A DNA stretch of 33,330 bases from Verrucomicrobiota bacterium (GCA_003402695.1 QQNC01000008.1:1-33330); one strand, 5' to 3'; positions 1-9,895 are shown, numbered from the stretch's first letter. The notes: generated from the sequence alone by a model not told the origin. Program-made: numbers and translations.

Positions 1-317
<317 letters not shown>

Positions 318-390
318 TCAATACACAACCGCGCCGGGGCGAAGCCAATTTCCTTCGCCACGCCCGCTGGCCGCGACAGGGCGCGGGTGC

Positions 391-1407
391 TCACTTCTTG
401 GGGGCGGGCGGGGGCAGGGAGAACATGATCGTGGGGCTGCCGGCAGGCTCGGGGAGCGGCGCTGGCGTGACCGGCGAAGGCTCGGGGGCGGGACCGGTCT
501 GCGACGTGAAGGTCGAACCGGTGAGCGGCATGGCGGCAAAGCCGCGCTCGATGAGCTCGGCGACTTTGACGTCGCGGGTCTTGGAATCCTGGCTGCCCAT
601 GACCACGACGATGAGACGCCGGCCGTTGCGCTGGGCGGTGGCGCTCAGGCAGAAGCCGGCGCCGTTGGTGAAGCCGGTTTTCAGGCCGTCCACGCCGTCC
701 ACCTTGCCGAGCAGGTGATCGTGGTTGGTCATGACAATGACGCGGTCAAAGGAGCGGACCCCCTCGCCAAATTTCCGCGTCTTGACGGACGTGTACTTGA
801 GCACGTCGGTGGTCAGCAGCAGATGGCGGCTGAGAATGGCGAAATCGAGCGGGGTGGTCAGGTCGCCATCGGCGAGGTGGCGGCTGGCGGGCGGAAGGCC
901 GTGGGCGCTCCGGAAGGTGGTGTGCGTCATGCCGATCTCCCGCGCCTTGGCATTCATCAAGTCCACGAAGGCCGGCACGGAACCGGCGGCGGTGCGCGCG
1001 AGGGCGGTGGCGGCGTCGTTGGCGGACTGGATCATCATGGCGAAGAGCAACTCCTCGACCGGGAAGACTTCCTTTTCCTTCAGCCAGACCTGGGTGCCGC
1101 CGATCTTGGAGTCGGACGCGGTGACGGTGACGGGCGTGGTCAGCGTGAGGGCGCCGCTCTGGAGTTTGTCGTGGAGCACGAGAAACGTCATGAGCTTGGT
1201 CATGCTCGCCGGCGGGCTGGCCTCGCCGGCGTGGTCCTCAAACAGCACCTTGCCGGTGGCGGCGTCCATGATGACGGCGCCTTTGTAGGCGTTGGCATCC
1301 GGGACGGTGGCGGGCCGGGAGGGGCGGGCGCGCGCGAAGGCGGTGGCCGGGGCGAGCGCAACGGCGCAGAGCAGGAAAACGGCGGGGAACGAACGCGGCA
1401 AAATCAT
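391..1407 (-). CDS. D-alanyl-D-alanine carboxypeptidase, peptidase S11 (PBP5/6-like)
   Basis: 338 residues. A signal peptide (about residues 1-26, hydrophobic core then AFA-RA) indicates export to the periplasm. The three active-site motifs of penicillin-binding S11 peptidases are present in order: SMTK at 68-71 with the catalytic serine, SAN at 128-130, and KTG at 243-245. Such enzymes remove the terminal D-alanine from peptidoglycan pentapeptides. The C-terminal part after about residue 290 is a proline-rich tail (PAPEPSPVTPAPLPEP) instead of the beta-rich PBP5 C-terminal domain and amphipathic membrane anchor. How it is held at the membrane is therefore unclear, and it may be soluble in the periplasm. 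It is divergently transcribed from the DnaJ-family gene across about 116 bases. Confidence 0.93.
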   Translation of the reverse strand: MILPRSFPAVFLLCAVALAPATAFARARPSRPATVPDANAYKGAVIMDAATGKVLFEDHAGEASPPASMTKLMTFLVLHDKLQSGALTLTTPVTVTASDSKIGGTQVWLKEKEVFPVEELLFAMMIQSANDAATALARTAAGSVPAFVDLMNAKAREIGMTHTTFRSAHGLPPASRHLADGDLTTPLDFAILSRHLLLTTDVLKYTSVKTRKFGEGVRSFDRVIVMTNHDHLLGKVDGVDGLKTGFTNGAGFCLSATAQRNGRRLIVVVMGSQDSKTRDVKVAELIERGFAAMPLTGSTFTSQTGPAPEPSPVTPAPLPEPAGSPTIMFSLPPPAPKK

Positions 1408-1523
1408 GCGTGAGAGCGAACAGGGATTTCGCGGCGCGGGGCGAGCAGAAACACGCGGCTATTTTTGCGTTCCCGGTGGTTGTGCTGCGGATAACTTCGG
1501 GTCAGGGTGGGGATCGATCTCCC

Positions 1524-2510
1524 ATGGCCGTTCAATTCAAGGACTATTACCAGACCCTCGGCGTGGCCCGCACGGCAACGCCGGAGGAAATCAAGCAGGC
1601 CTTCCGCCAGCTTGCCCGGATTCATCACCCCGACGTGGCCAAAAACAAGGCGACCGGAGAGGCGAAATTCAAGGAGATCAACGAGGCCTACGAGGTGCTG
1701 GGCGACCCGGAGAAGCGGAAGCGCTACGATGAACTCGGGCCGAACTGGCAGGACACCGGCGGCCAGCAGGCCTATGGCGGCGCGCCGCGCGGCGGCATGC
1801 GCGGGCGGGGTCCGGCGGGCGGGCCCGACTTCGAGTTTGATGGCACGGGCTTCAGTGACTTTTTCGAGTCATTCTTCGGCAGTGGCCGGGGCGGGGCGGG
1901 TCCGCGCCGGCGCGGACCGGTGGCGATGGACGAGGACGAGCCGGGTTTTTCCCAGGCCGGCAACGACGTGGAAGCGGATCTGCTCGTAACGCTCGAGGAC
2001 TCCTTCCGCGGTTCGAAGCGCAAGGTCACACTGCGCCGGCCCGCGCCGCGGGGCGGCGAGGATCGGGTCAATACCTATGAGGTGAAAATCCCGGCGGGGG
2101 TGCGCGAAGGCCAGCGCATCCGGCTCGCGGGGCAGGGCGGGGCGGGATCTGGCGGGGCCGCGGCCGGCGACCTTTACCTGCGGGTGCGGCTGGCGCGGCA
2201 TCCGGATTTTACCGTCGAGGGGACTGATTTGAACTACGATCTGGACCTCGCACCCTGGGAAGCGGTGCTGGGCGTGGTGGTGAAAATCCCGGCACTTGAC
2301 GGGCTCACCTCGTTGCGCGTGCCAGCTGGGACGGCGGCCGGCAGCCGGCTGCGGTTGCGCGGGCTGGGCTTGCCGCGCGAGGACAAGAACCGCGGTGACC
2401 TCTATGCCACCGTGCACATTCAGGTGCCGGCGACGGTGTCGGAGGAGGAAAAGGCGGAGTGGGGAAAACTCGCCAAGGCTTCCACCTTCAACCCGCGCAA
2501 ACCGGCCTGA
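1524..2510 (+). CDS. DnaJ-family co-chaperone without zinc finger (CbpA-like)
   Basis: 328 residues from the ATG at 1524 (MAVQFKDYYQTLGV). The frame stays open 114 bases further upstream, but homology to J-domains begins at this ATG. The J-domain covers about residues 6-70, with the HPD motif at 35-37 that stimulates DnaK ATPase activity. A Gly/Phe-rich region follows (about 75-135: PRGGMRGRGPAGG, DFFESFFGSGRGG). Two beta-rich DnaJ C-terminal substrate-binding domains then begin near DVEADLLVTLEDSFRG. The four CxxCxGxG zinc motifs of true DnaJ are absent, which places it with CbpA/DnaJ-type-II proteins. Role: cytosolic Hsp70 co-chaperone; in E. coli CbpA also binds nucleoid DNA. A GGGGA lies about 10 bases before the ATG as a weak possible ribosome site. 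Confidence 0.92.
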   Translation: MAVQFKDYYQTLGVARTATPEEIKQAFRQLARIHHPDVAKNKATGEAKFKEINEAYEVLGDPEKRKRYDELGPNWQDTGGQQAYGGAPRGGMRGRGPAGGPDFEFDGTGFSDFFESFFGSGRGGAGPRRRGPVAMDEDEPGFSQAGNDVEADLLVTLEDSFRGSKRKVTLRRPAPRGGEDRVNTYEVKIPAGVREGQRIRLAGQGGAGSGGAAAGDLYLRVRLARHPDFTVEGTDLNYDLDLAPWEAVLGVVVKIPALDGLTSLRVPAGTAAGSRLRLRGLGLPREDKNRGDLYATVHIQVPATVSEEEKAEWGKLAKASTFNPRKPA

Positions 2511-2540
2511 GCCGGAGGTCATTTTGATCTGACGGACGGG

Positions 2541-2894
2541 TCAGAGCCGCTCGTCCATCTTGCGCAAGCGTACGGCCATGACGGTCATCAGCTGGATGGC
2601 AAAATAGGGGTTCTGCTGGACGAGGAAGAGGAAACGCTTGTGATCGATGCCCACCAGCCTGGCCGGAGCGGTAACGGTCGCGGTGGCGTTGCGCGGCCGG
2701 TCCTCGATCAGGGCCATCTCGCCGAAGACTCCGCCGGCCTCGACGGATTCAACCACCTGACCGTGGATGACAATGTCCACCTGACCCGCAATGACGGCAT
2801 ACATGCGGTCGGCGGTATCGCCCGCGTGGAAGATGACTTGGCCGGCGGCGACATCGAAGGCGGCCGCATCCTGGTCGAACAGGTTAATTTTCAT
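2541..2894 (-). CDS. Stand-alone cyclic nucleotide-binding domain protein
   Basis: 117 residues consisting almost wholly of one CRP/PKA-type beta-roll domain. The phosphate-binding cassette FGEMALIEDRPRNATA starts at F57. E59 and R68 occupy the positions that bind ribose and phosphate in known cyclic-nucleotide domains, so binding capacity is plausible. There is no DNA-binding helix-turn-helix, kinase or transporter domain attached, so it is not a CRP-type transcription factor. The short C-terminal helix (MTVMAVRLRKMDERL) could mediate dimerisation. The ligand and partner are unknown. It converges with the DnaJ-family gene (30-base gap) and follows prfC at a distance of 94 bases on the opposite side. 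No Shine-Dalgarno is seen before its ATG. Confidence 0.88.
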   Translation of the reverse strand: MKINLFDQDAAAFDVAAGQVIFHAGDTADRMYAVIAGQVDIVIHGQVVESVEAGGVFGEMALIEDRPRNATATVTAPARLVGIDHKRFLFLVQQNPYFAIQLMTVMAVRLRKMDERL

Positions 2895-2988
2895 CGGTGG
2901 TTAACTTGCTACGAGTCAGCACCAAAAACACCCGGCGACAATTCGAACCGCCATCCGTCACCGCATCGTAACAATCAGGCGGCAGCTC

Positions 2989-4635
2989 TCAAACCTGCTC
3001 GAGGGGCAGGTCGTGGAGTTTTATCTCCGGGTTCTTCTCGATGAAGTAGCGCATGGTCCAGTCATTCGGGAAGAGGGCCACGGGTTGGTCGAGCTTGTCG
3101 GTGCCGAAGGCGACGCCGCTGGCGACGATGAGGCGGGTGACGTCGGGGAGTTTATCCGCCGGATTTGCGGGGGCGACCCACTTCATGATCGTCCAGCTGG
3201 TGGGATCGAGGCGGGACGCGGCGCCGTATTCGCTCTCGAGGCGGAATTGCACGACCTCGAACTGCAGTGCGCCGACGGCGGCGAGGAGAGTGGAGGTTGT
3301 CATGCCGGCGCGGAGGGTGAGCGACTGGACGACACCCTCCTGCAACAACTGCTCGAGGCCGGCGCGGAATTTTTTGGCGTCGGATGGGTTCGGGTTGCTG
3401 ATGAAGGTGAACACCTCGGGCGGGAAGCGGGGAATTTCGTCGTAGGCGATGCCCCGGTCCTCGGTGAGCGTGTCACCGATGTGGAACTCGCCGTGGCCCA
3501 CCAGGCCGATGACGTCGCCGGGCCAGGCCTCATCCACCGTCTCGCGTTCCTGACCGAAGAGCTTGTGGGAGGAGGAAAGACGGACGGTTTTGCCGGTGCG
3601 CTGGTGGGTGACGAGCATGTCGCGCGCGAACTTGCCCGAGCAGATGCGGATGAAGGCGATGCGGTCGCGATGACGCGGGTCCATGTTGGCCTGGATCTTG
3701 AAGACGAAGGCGGAGAAGCGCGGGAAGTCCACCGCGACGATCGGGCCGACCGTGGGCTGGTTGGTGTGGCCGGCGGAAATCTCGAGCATCGCATTCTTGT
3801 GCGGCTGCGGTGGGACGGAGTCGTGAAGGAAGCCGTCGAGCAGGAGCTGGATGCCGAAATTGTTCACGGCGCTGCCGAAATAGACGGGGGTCTGCTGGCC
3901 GGCGCGCACGGCGGCGAGGTCGAAGGTGTGGCCGGCGCCATCGAGCATCGCGAGCTGCTCGGTGACCTGCCCGTAGGTATAGTCGTCGAGCTTCTCGCGG
4001 ACCGCGGGGTCGGCGAGGGAGGTGACGTTGACGGGGGCCTGGAATTTGCCGCCGGCGACACGCTCGAACAGATGAACCTCGCGGGTGCGACGGTCGAAGA
4101 CGCCGCGGAACGACGGGCCGTTGCCGAGCGGCCAGATGACGGGCGCCGACTGCAGGCCGAGCACCTGCTCGAGCTCGTCGAGGAGCTCGAGGGCGTTGCG
4201 CGTGGGCCGGTCGCACTTGTTCATGAACGTGAAGATCGGGATGCCGCGGCGGCGGCAGATCTCAAAGAGCTTGCGCGTCTGGGCCTCGATGCCCTTGGCG
4301 GCGTCGATCACCATGACGACGGCGTCCACGGCGGTGAGCACACGGTAGGTGTCCTCGGAAAAATCCTTGTGGCCGGGGGTGTCGAGCAGGTTGACCGCGT
4401 AGCCCGCGTAATCGAACTGGAGGACGGTGGAGCTGATGGAGATGCCGCGCTGCTTCTCGAGTTCCATCCAGTCGGAGGCGGTGGCGCGCTGGTTTTTGCG
4501 CGCGGTCACGGAGCCCGCCAGGTGGATGGCGTTGCCGTAGAGCAGGAACTTCTCCGTGAGCGTGGTTTTGCCCGCGTCGGGGTGCGAGATGATCGCAAAG
4601 GTGCGACGGCGGGCGATTTCAGCGGCGGGGGACAT
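2989..4635 (-). CDS. prfC: Peptide chain release factor 3 (class II release factor GTPase)
   Basis: 548 residues. It is a translational GTPase with P-loop SHPDAGKTTL at 17-26, switch region ISISSTVLQFDY, G3 motif DTPGHKDFSEDTYRVL and G4 motif NKCDR. The DFSEDTYR sequence after DTPGH separates RF3 from EF-G (which has DFT.EV). Domain II and the C-terminal RF3 domain follow (NPNPSDAKKFRAGLEQLLQEGVVQ; MKWVAPANP). RF3 recycles RF1 and RF2 from the ribosome after peptide release, using GTP. E. coli RF3 is 529 residues, so this is a normal, slightly long member. The ATG is preceded by CCCCTTTCCGTC, pyrimidine-rich with no Shine-Dalgarno. A very similar leader precedes serS. Confidence 0.96.
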   Translation of the reverse strand: MSPAAEIARRRTFAIISHPDAGKTTLTEKFLLYGNAIHLAGSVTARKNQRATASDWMELEKQRGISISSTVLQFDYAGYAVNLLDTPGHKDFSEDTYRVLTAVDAVVMVIDAAKGIEAQTRKLFEICRRRGIPIFTFMNKCDRPTRNALELLDELEQVLGLQSAPVIWPLGNGPSFRGVFDRRTREVHLFERVAGGKFQAPVNVTSLADPAVREKLDDYTYGQVTEQLAMLDGAGHTFDLAAVRAGQQTPVYFGSAVNNFGIQLLLDGFLHDSVPPQPHKNAMLEISAGHTNQPTVGPIVAVDFPRFSAFVFKIQANMDPRHRDRIAFIRICSGKFARDMLVTHQRTGKTVRLSSSHKLFGQERETVDEAWPGDVIGLVGHGEFHIGDTLTEDRGIAYDEIPRFPPEVFTFISNPNPSDAKKFRAGLEQLLQEGVVQSLTLRAGMTTSTLLAAVGALQFEVVQFRLESEYGAASRLDPTSWTIMKWVAPANPADKLPDVTRLIVASGVAFGTDKLDQPVALFPNDWTMRYFIEKNPEIKLHDLPLEQV

Positions 4636-4805
4636 GACGGAAAGGGGTCACGCAAAGGTGCAAAGGGGAAAAGGGGAAGAATTATTTCTAGGGATGGGTG
4701 GAGCCCCGCTCCGCCGGCGAATGGGTTTGCGGATGGAACCGGCCGGCCCAGCCTCCGGTCGCAGAGGAGCGCCCCCATGATTACCTGCCCGCCGCCCCAG
4801 CATCC
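4636..4805. other. 170-base intergenic region between divergent prfC and monooxygenase
   Basis: The prfC-proximal end (about 4650-4682) is a purine-rich, loosely repetitive stretch on the plus strand (GCAAAGG-like and GGGGAA units). The remainder is GC-rich and keeps the monooxygenase frame open back to 4698 without any recognisable protein feature. I find no convincing promoter hexamers. Promoters for both divergent genes must lie here or overlap the coding ends. Confidence 0.5.
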
Positions 4806-5939
4806 ATGAGCCGTAAAATGATCGTGGTCGGGGGTGGAATTGGCGGGATGACGGCCGCCCTGGCCCTGCACCGCGCCCGGGTGGAGGTGACGGTCTTCGA
4901 ACGCGCTCCGGCTTTTGCCGAAGTCGGGACCGGGATGAGCCTCTGGCCCAACGCCACCCGTATTTTAGAGTCACTCGGGTTGCTGGAGCAGGTGATGGCG
5001 CGGGGCGAGCAGGTCACCCAGTTCAATCTGCACCGTCCCGACGGCCGCATGATCTCGAAGGTTTCCCTGACCGGGTATCCGACACCGGCGCTGTGCATGC
5101 ACCGGGCGGAGCTGCACCGGATCCTGTATCAGCCGCTGCCGGCGCGGTGCCTTGAAACCAACCAGGTTTTCCAGTCGTTCACCCAAGATGCCGAGGGCGT
5201 CACGGCGAAGTTTGCCGGCGGCCATGAAGTCCGGGCGGATGGATTGATCGGCGCGGACGGGATCAATTCGCTGATCCGGGCGCAGTTGCACGGGGCGGAG
5301 CCTGCGGCCTACCGGGGCTATTGCATCTGGCGCGGCCTGGCGCCCTATCCCGGCGGCCTGGTGCGGGGGCATATCAGTGAAACCTGGGGGGCCGGCCAAC
5401 GGTTTGGCCTCATGCCGATCGGGCAGGGCCGCATTTGCTGGTATGCGACCCGCAACGGTCCGCGGTCGCAGCCTGATGCCGCGGAGGGGCGCAAGGCCGA
5501 GGTGCTGGAGCTGTTCCGGCACTGGCACGGGCCGATTCCGGCGCTGATCGAGGCGACGTCCGCAGCCAGTATCTTGAAAAACGACGCCTGTGACCGCCCG
5601 GCGCTCCGGCCCTGGGGCCGCGGGGCGGTGACTTTGCTGGGCGACTCGGCCCATCCCATGACGCCCAATGTCGGCCAGGGGGCCTGCATGGCGATCGAGG
5701 ATGCGGCGTGGCTCGCGAAACTGCTGCCCGGGGCGCCGGACGTGGCCGCGGCCTTCCGGGCCTACGAGCGCCGGCGCCAGCCCCGGACGGCGTTCATTGC
5801 CCGGCAGTCCCGCCGCATCGGGATGATCGGCCAGTGGAAGAATCCGCTGCTGGTGCGCGGACGCAATTTCATCACCCGGCTTGTGCTGGCGCGACCCCCC
5901 GCCCTGCAGCTCAACGCCGTGTACGCCTACAAAGTCTGA
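4806..5939 (+). CDS. FAD-dependent monooxygenase (aromatic hydroxylase / epoxidase-like)
   Basis: 377 residues from the ATG at 4806 (MSRKMIVVGGGIGG). The Rossmann fingerprint GGGIGG is at residues 9-14, with E32 at the end of the second strand to bind adenosine ribose. A central DG motif (LIGADGINSLIR) is present. The GD motif in LLGDSAHPMTPNVGQGACMAIED has its aspartate near residue 280. These three motifs in this order define the FAD/NAD(P)H class A flavoprotein monooxygenases, such as salicylate hydroxylase, PHBH and zeaxanthin epoxidase. No membrane segment is evident. The substrate cannot be told from the sequence, and the neighbours (prfC, rlmI) give no pathway. Class A flavin oxidoreductases acting on natural products are an alternative. 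The frame is open upstream to 4698, but no homology is seen there. Confidence 0.88.
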   Translation: MSRKMIVVGGGIGGMTAALALHRARVEVTVFERAPAFAEVGTGMSLWPNATRILESLGLLEQVMARGEQVTQFNLHRPDGRMISKVSLTGYPTPALCMHRAELHRILYQPLPARCLETNQVFQSFTQDAEGVTAKFAGGHEVRADGLIGADGINSLIRAQLHGAEPAAYRGYCIWRGLAPYPGGLVRGHISETWGAGQRFGLMPIGQGRICWYATRNGPRSQPDAAEGRKAEVLELFRHWHGPIPALIEATSAASILKNDACDRPALRPWGRGAVTLLGDSAHPMTPNVGQGACMAIEDAAWLAKLLPGAPDVAAAFRAYERRRQPRTAFIARQSRRIGMIGQWKNPLLVRGRNFITRLVLARPPALQLNAVYAYKV

Positions 5940-6000
5940 GCGGCTGCGGGGCGCAGGATTGCTGGTTGCGAAATGGGGGAGGCTTGGGGTGAATGGGTGC

Positions 6001-7197
6001 ATGTCGACGCCCACGCTCAAACTCAAAGCCAACGCCAAGCCCCGTGTGCTGTCGGGCCACCCGTGGGTGTTTGCCAACGAAGTCGAAGGACTGCTGCCGG
6101 CCGAGCAGGACGGTGAGATCGTGGAATGCCGCGACCGCGCGGACCGGTTTCTCGGCACGGGCATCTATAACTCCAAGTCGCAGATCGTGTGGCGGCGGTT
6201 CAGCCGCGAGCGCGCGGCGCTCAACGCGGCGTATTTGCGCGGGGCGGTGGAGCGCGCCGTCGCACGGCGCGAAGGAGCAGGGATCAAGGAACAAGGAGCA
6301 GGGCTGAGTGGCCGGAACCGGCGGCTGGTGTGGTCGGAGTCCGATGACCTGCCCGGCCTCGTGGTGGACCAGTTTGGCGACACGCTGGTGGTGCAGATCC
6401 AGACGGCGGCGATGGAGAAACGGTCGGTTATGGTCGGCGACGTGCTGGCGGAGGTGCTGAAGCCGGCGGAGATTATTTTTCGCAACGATGCCCCCATCCG
6501 CCGGCTCGAGGGCCTGCCGCTCGAGGTGCACACGCGCTCCGGGGCGGCGTGGGAGCCGCGCTGGGTGAACATCGACGGCTTTGAATACTGGCTCGACCTG
6601 TCGGGCGGGCAGAAGACGGGGTTTTACCTCGACCAGCGGGCGCAGCATCCGCTGGTGGCGAAGTACTGTGCGGGGAAGCGCGTGCTGGATGCGTTCTGCA
6701 ACCAGGGGCCGTTCGCGCTGCACGCGGCGCGCGCGGGCGCGACGAAGGTGCTTGGACTCGACAGTGCCGAGGACGCCATTGCGGCGGCGCGGCGCAACGC
6801 GGAGCGCAACGGCGTGAAGGCGGAGTTCGGCGTGGCCAATGTTTTTGACTGGCTCAACGACGCATCGCGCGCGGGCGAGCCCTTGTGGGATGTCATCGTC
6901 CTGGATCCGCCGCCGTTCGCGAAATCCAAGAGTGCGCTCGAAGGCGCGCTGCGCGGCTACAAGGAGATCAATCTCCGCGCGCTGCAGCGGCTGGCCCCGG
7001 GCGGCATCCTCGCGACGTACACCTGCTCGCATCACATGCAGGACGCCGAGTTGCGCAGCGTGCTGGCGGGGGCGGCGGCCGATGCGAAACGCAAGGTGCG
7101 CGTGCTCGAGTTCTGCCACCAGCCGGCCGACCATCCCGTGCTCGTGACGATGATGGAGAGCGAATACCTGCGCGGCTACATCGTGCAGGCGGAATAG
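6001..7197 (+). CDS. rlmI: Class I SAM-dependent rRNA methyltransferase, RlmI-like
   Basis: 398 residues from the ATG at 6001. An N-terminal PUA RNA-binding domain (LSGHPWVFANEVEG, about 1-75) is followed by a linker and the RlmI central domain (SESDDLPGLVVDQFGD). The Rossmann methyltransferase then has the SAM motif VLDAFCNQGPFALHAARAGA and the motif DPPPF at 302-306. TYTCSHHM contains C342, a candidate catalytic cysteine as in m5C methyltransferases. E. coli RlmI methylates C1962 of 23S rRNA, but other members of this family are uncharacterised, so target assignment is inference. The linker carries an in-frame heptamer repeat array (6274-6301) encoding roughly GAGIKEQGAG. A GGGGTGA about 9 bases upstream may act as a weak ribosome site. 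Confidence 0.88.
   Translation: MSTPTLKLKANAKPRVLSGHPWVFANEVEGLLPAEQDGEIVECRDRADRFLGTGIYNSKSQIVWRRFSRERAALNAAYLRGAVERAVARREGAGIKEQGAGLSGRNRRLVWSESDDLPGLVVDQFGDTLVVQIQTAAMEKRSVMVGDVLAEVLKPAEIIFRNDAPIRRLEGLPLEVHTRSGAAWEPRWVNIDGFEYWLDLSGGQKTGFYLDQRAQHPLVAKYCAGKRVLDAFCNQGPFALHAARAGATKVLGLDSAEDAIAAARRNAERNGVKAEFGVANVFDWLNDASRAGEPLWDVIVLDPPPFAKSKSALEGALRGYKEINLRALQRLAPGGILATYTCSHHMQDAELRSVLAGAAADAKRKVRVLEFCHQPADHPVLVTMMESEYLRGYIVQAE
6274..6301 (+). repeat. In-frame heptamer array in rlmI
   Basis: Four consecutive 7-base units: GGAGCAG, GGATCAA, GGAACAA, GGAGCAG, followed by a diverged GGGCTGA. It encodes part of the linker between the PUA domain and the methyltransferase core (about residues 92-101). 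The period of seven is not a multiple of three, yet no stop codon arises within the four units in any forward frame. Confidence 0.8.
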
Positions 7198-7355
7198 GGC
7201 GGTCTTGTCGCAAAGGCGGACGAGGGCGCACGACGCCGGCGAGCAGTGCAGTGCCCGACATTTCTGGGCCATCTCTTCACGAACAGCCGGCCTATCCTGC
7301 TGCCGATCCGGGCGCGCAGCGGACGGCGGTTCCTCTAGCCGGACCCGCGCCGGCT

Positions 7356-7769
7356 TTAACGCGAAGGCGAAAGCCGGTTGGACAGCTGCTGGACCATCCC
7401 GTCGAAACTGGGGTCGAGTGAAATCAGCGGGCCGTCGCGCAGGAGGAGGAACGTGAAAGTACCGGACGGCAGCATGACGGCCGTCGTCCGGGGGCTCGCG
7501 ACGATCTGGGCCTCCGGAAGATTCTGCCGGAGCAGGGCCGGGTTGAGCCGGCCGTAGGCGTTGAAGCTGGCCTGCAGCCTGGCTTTCAGCGGCGCGTCCA
7601 GCATCACAAAGCCGAAGGTGGAGAACAGGCGCGGCTGCCCGGCAATCTCATCGGGGACCAGCCCGTTCGGTGGAATGACCGGCAAAGGCGCGGGGGCGGG
7701 AGGAGCGGGCGGGGTGGCGCAGGCGACGAGGGCCATTGCGGCCAGCACGAGCGGCAGGGTGAGTTTCAT
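7356..7769 (-). CDS. Predicted lipoprotein of unknown function
   Basis: 137 residues. The N-terminus MKLTLPLVLAAMALVAC is a short lipoprotein signal with an LVAC lipobox (C17), followed by a proline-rich linker (PPAPPAPAPLPVIPP) and a roughly 95-residue domain. I recognise no domain; visible features are FGFVMLDAPLKARLQASFNAYGR and a TFTFLLLRDGPLISLDP strand-like segment. It probably sits on the periplasmic face of the inner or outer membrane. It begins 10 bases after the stop of the upstream coiled-coil gene on the same strand, so the two are likely co-transcribed. Function is unknown and the call rests on the lipobox. Confidence 0.75.
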   Translation of the reverse strand: MKLTLPLVLAAMALVACATPPAPPAPAPLPVIPPNGLVPDEIAGQPRLFSTFGFVMLDAPLKARLQASFNAYGRLNPALLRQNLPEAQIVASPRTTAVMLPSGTFTFLLLRDGPLISLDPSFDGMVQQLSNRLSPSR

Positions 7770-7779
7770 GTGGGCGGCG

Positions 7780-8418
7780 TTATTTGCGCTCGTCCTTGGG
7801 TGAGCGCTCGAGTTCGCGGCGCATCGTCTTCAACTCGTTCACCTGTTTCTGCAGTTCCGCTCGCTCCGCGTCCGTGCGGGCGGCGTAGACCTGCTCGATG
7901 AGGTCGCGCTCGGCTTCCAGCAGGCTGACGCGCTCCTCGGCCAAGCGGGAGCGGTCCTCACTCGCGGAACCGCCCAGAATGGAGAGTTTGTGGGCGACTT
8001 CGGAGTCATTGAGCGTCTCGTCCAAGGCGCTGGGCTTGATGTTTTTTTTCTCGCGGGCGATCTCGACGTCCTTTTCGTGCAGGGCAATGGCGAGCTCGGT
8101 GATGCGGCTTTTGCTCACCTCGACGCGGGGGAGCAGCATGGTCGGGTCATCCTTGGCCGGAGTGCCGGCAGTGGCGGCGGGCGTGGCTGTCGTGGCCGTC
8201 GTGACGGGGGCAGGTTTGCCGGCCTTTTTCAGGGCATGTTCGGCGAGCCGGAGGCGGACGGCCTCCTCGAGCTTCTTCTGCTCCTGCGGTGACCGCGTCG
8301 CGGCCGGAGTTAGGCCGGGTGGTGGTTCGGCCAGCGGGGTCTGATCCGGGGTGTCGGCGGCGGCGAGGCGGAGGGTCAGGACCGTGGCGATCAGGGCGAA
8401 ACGAACGGTAGTTTTCAT
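7780..8418 (-). CDS. Predicted exported coiled-coil protein of unknown function
   Basis: 212 residues from the ATG at 8418; an in-frame TTG at 8439 is less likely because the signal peptide (MKTTVRFALIATVLTLRLAAA) starts at this ATG. After cleavage the chain has a low-complexity Pro/Ala/Thr segment (APVTTATTATPAATAGTPA). Two charged, heptad-like helical regions follow: VEVSKSRITELAIALHEKDV onward, and RLAEERVSLLEAERDLIEQV to the end. The C-terminus is highly charged (MRRELERSPKDERK). It appears periplasmic and probably oligomeric. It is the upstream partner of the predicted lipoprotein gene (10-base gap), which suggests an envelope-associated pair. I do not recognise a family. Confidence 0.75.
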   Translation of the reverse strand: MKTTVRFALIATVLTLRLAAADTPDQTPLAEPPPGLTPAATRSPQEQKKLEEAVRLRLAEHALKKAGKPAPVTTATTATPAATAGTPAKDDPTMLLPRVEVSKSRITELAIALHEKDVEIAREKKNIKPSALDETLNDSEVAHKLSILGGSASEDRSRLAEERVSLLEAERDLIEQVYAARTDAERAELQKQVNELKTMRRELERSPKDERK

Positions 8419-8483
8419 GCGGGGGGAGGTCAGCGTCAACCTAGGTGGGTCCGACGCAGAGTCGAGGGGATAGGCGGGATTGG

Positions 8484-8511
8484 ACCGCGCACCGGCCCGG
8501 AAGTGCGCGGT
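8484..8511. repeat. Inverted repeat (9-bp stem, 10-base loop)
   Basis: ACCGCGCAC at 8484-8492 and its exact reverse complement at 8503-8511. It lies in the 5' region of the coiled-coil gene and downstream of the eno terminator. It could be a backup terminator or an operator. There is no U-tract on either strand, so its role is open. Confidence 0.5.
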
Positions 8512-8519
8512 GCGGGCAC

Positions 8520-8544
8520 AAAAAAGGCCGGGCTGGGCCCGGCC
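8520..8544 (-). terminator. Rho-independent terminator of eno
   Basis: On the minus strand, GGCCGGGC, loop CCA, and GCCCGGCC form a perfect 8-bp GC stem that is followed directly by six Ts (A-run at 8520-8525 on the plus strand). It lies about 45 bases past the eno stop codon. Confidence 0.9.
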
Positions 8545-8554
8545 TGATCAATTC

Positions 8555-8583
8555 TGTCATTCTGCGCAACGCGAAGAATGACA
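8555..8583. repeat. Dispersed hairpin repeat, TGTCATTCT family
   Basis: TGTCATTCT at 8555-8563 pairs with AGAATGACA at 8575-8583 around an 11-base centre GCGCAACGCGA. It lies between the eno stop and its terminator. A related hairpin is at 21091-21120. Elements with this GTCATTCT...AGAATGAC form are common intergenic repeats in diverse bacteria. Confidence 0.75.
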
Positions 8584-8590
8584 ATCTGGG

Positions 8591-9895
<1,305 letters not shown>

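Noticed and set aside
334-355. GGCGAAG/CTTCGCC hairpin between hemF and the carboxypeptidase gene
   Set aside because: A 7-bp stem with no U-tract in a GC-rich region; too weak to call.
2528-2545. TCTGAC/GTCAGA hairpin as terminator between convergent DnaJ-like and cNMP genes
   Set aside because: The stem is only 6 bp, overlaps a stop codon and has no T-run on either strand.
4698-4805. 36-residue N-terminal extension of the FAD monooxygenase
   Set aside because: No homology or signal features; the Rossmann strand starts right after the ATG at 4806.
3013-4809. 598-codon open frame on the plus strand opposite prfC
   Set aside because: It is antisense to a fully conserved release factor; the translation is Gly/Asp/Val-rich with no domain, as expected from a GC-rich antisense frame.
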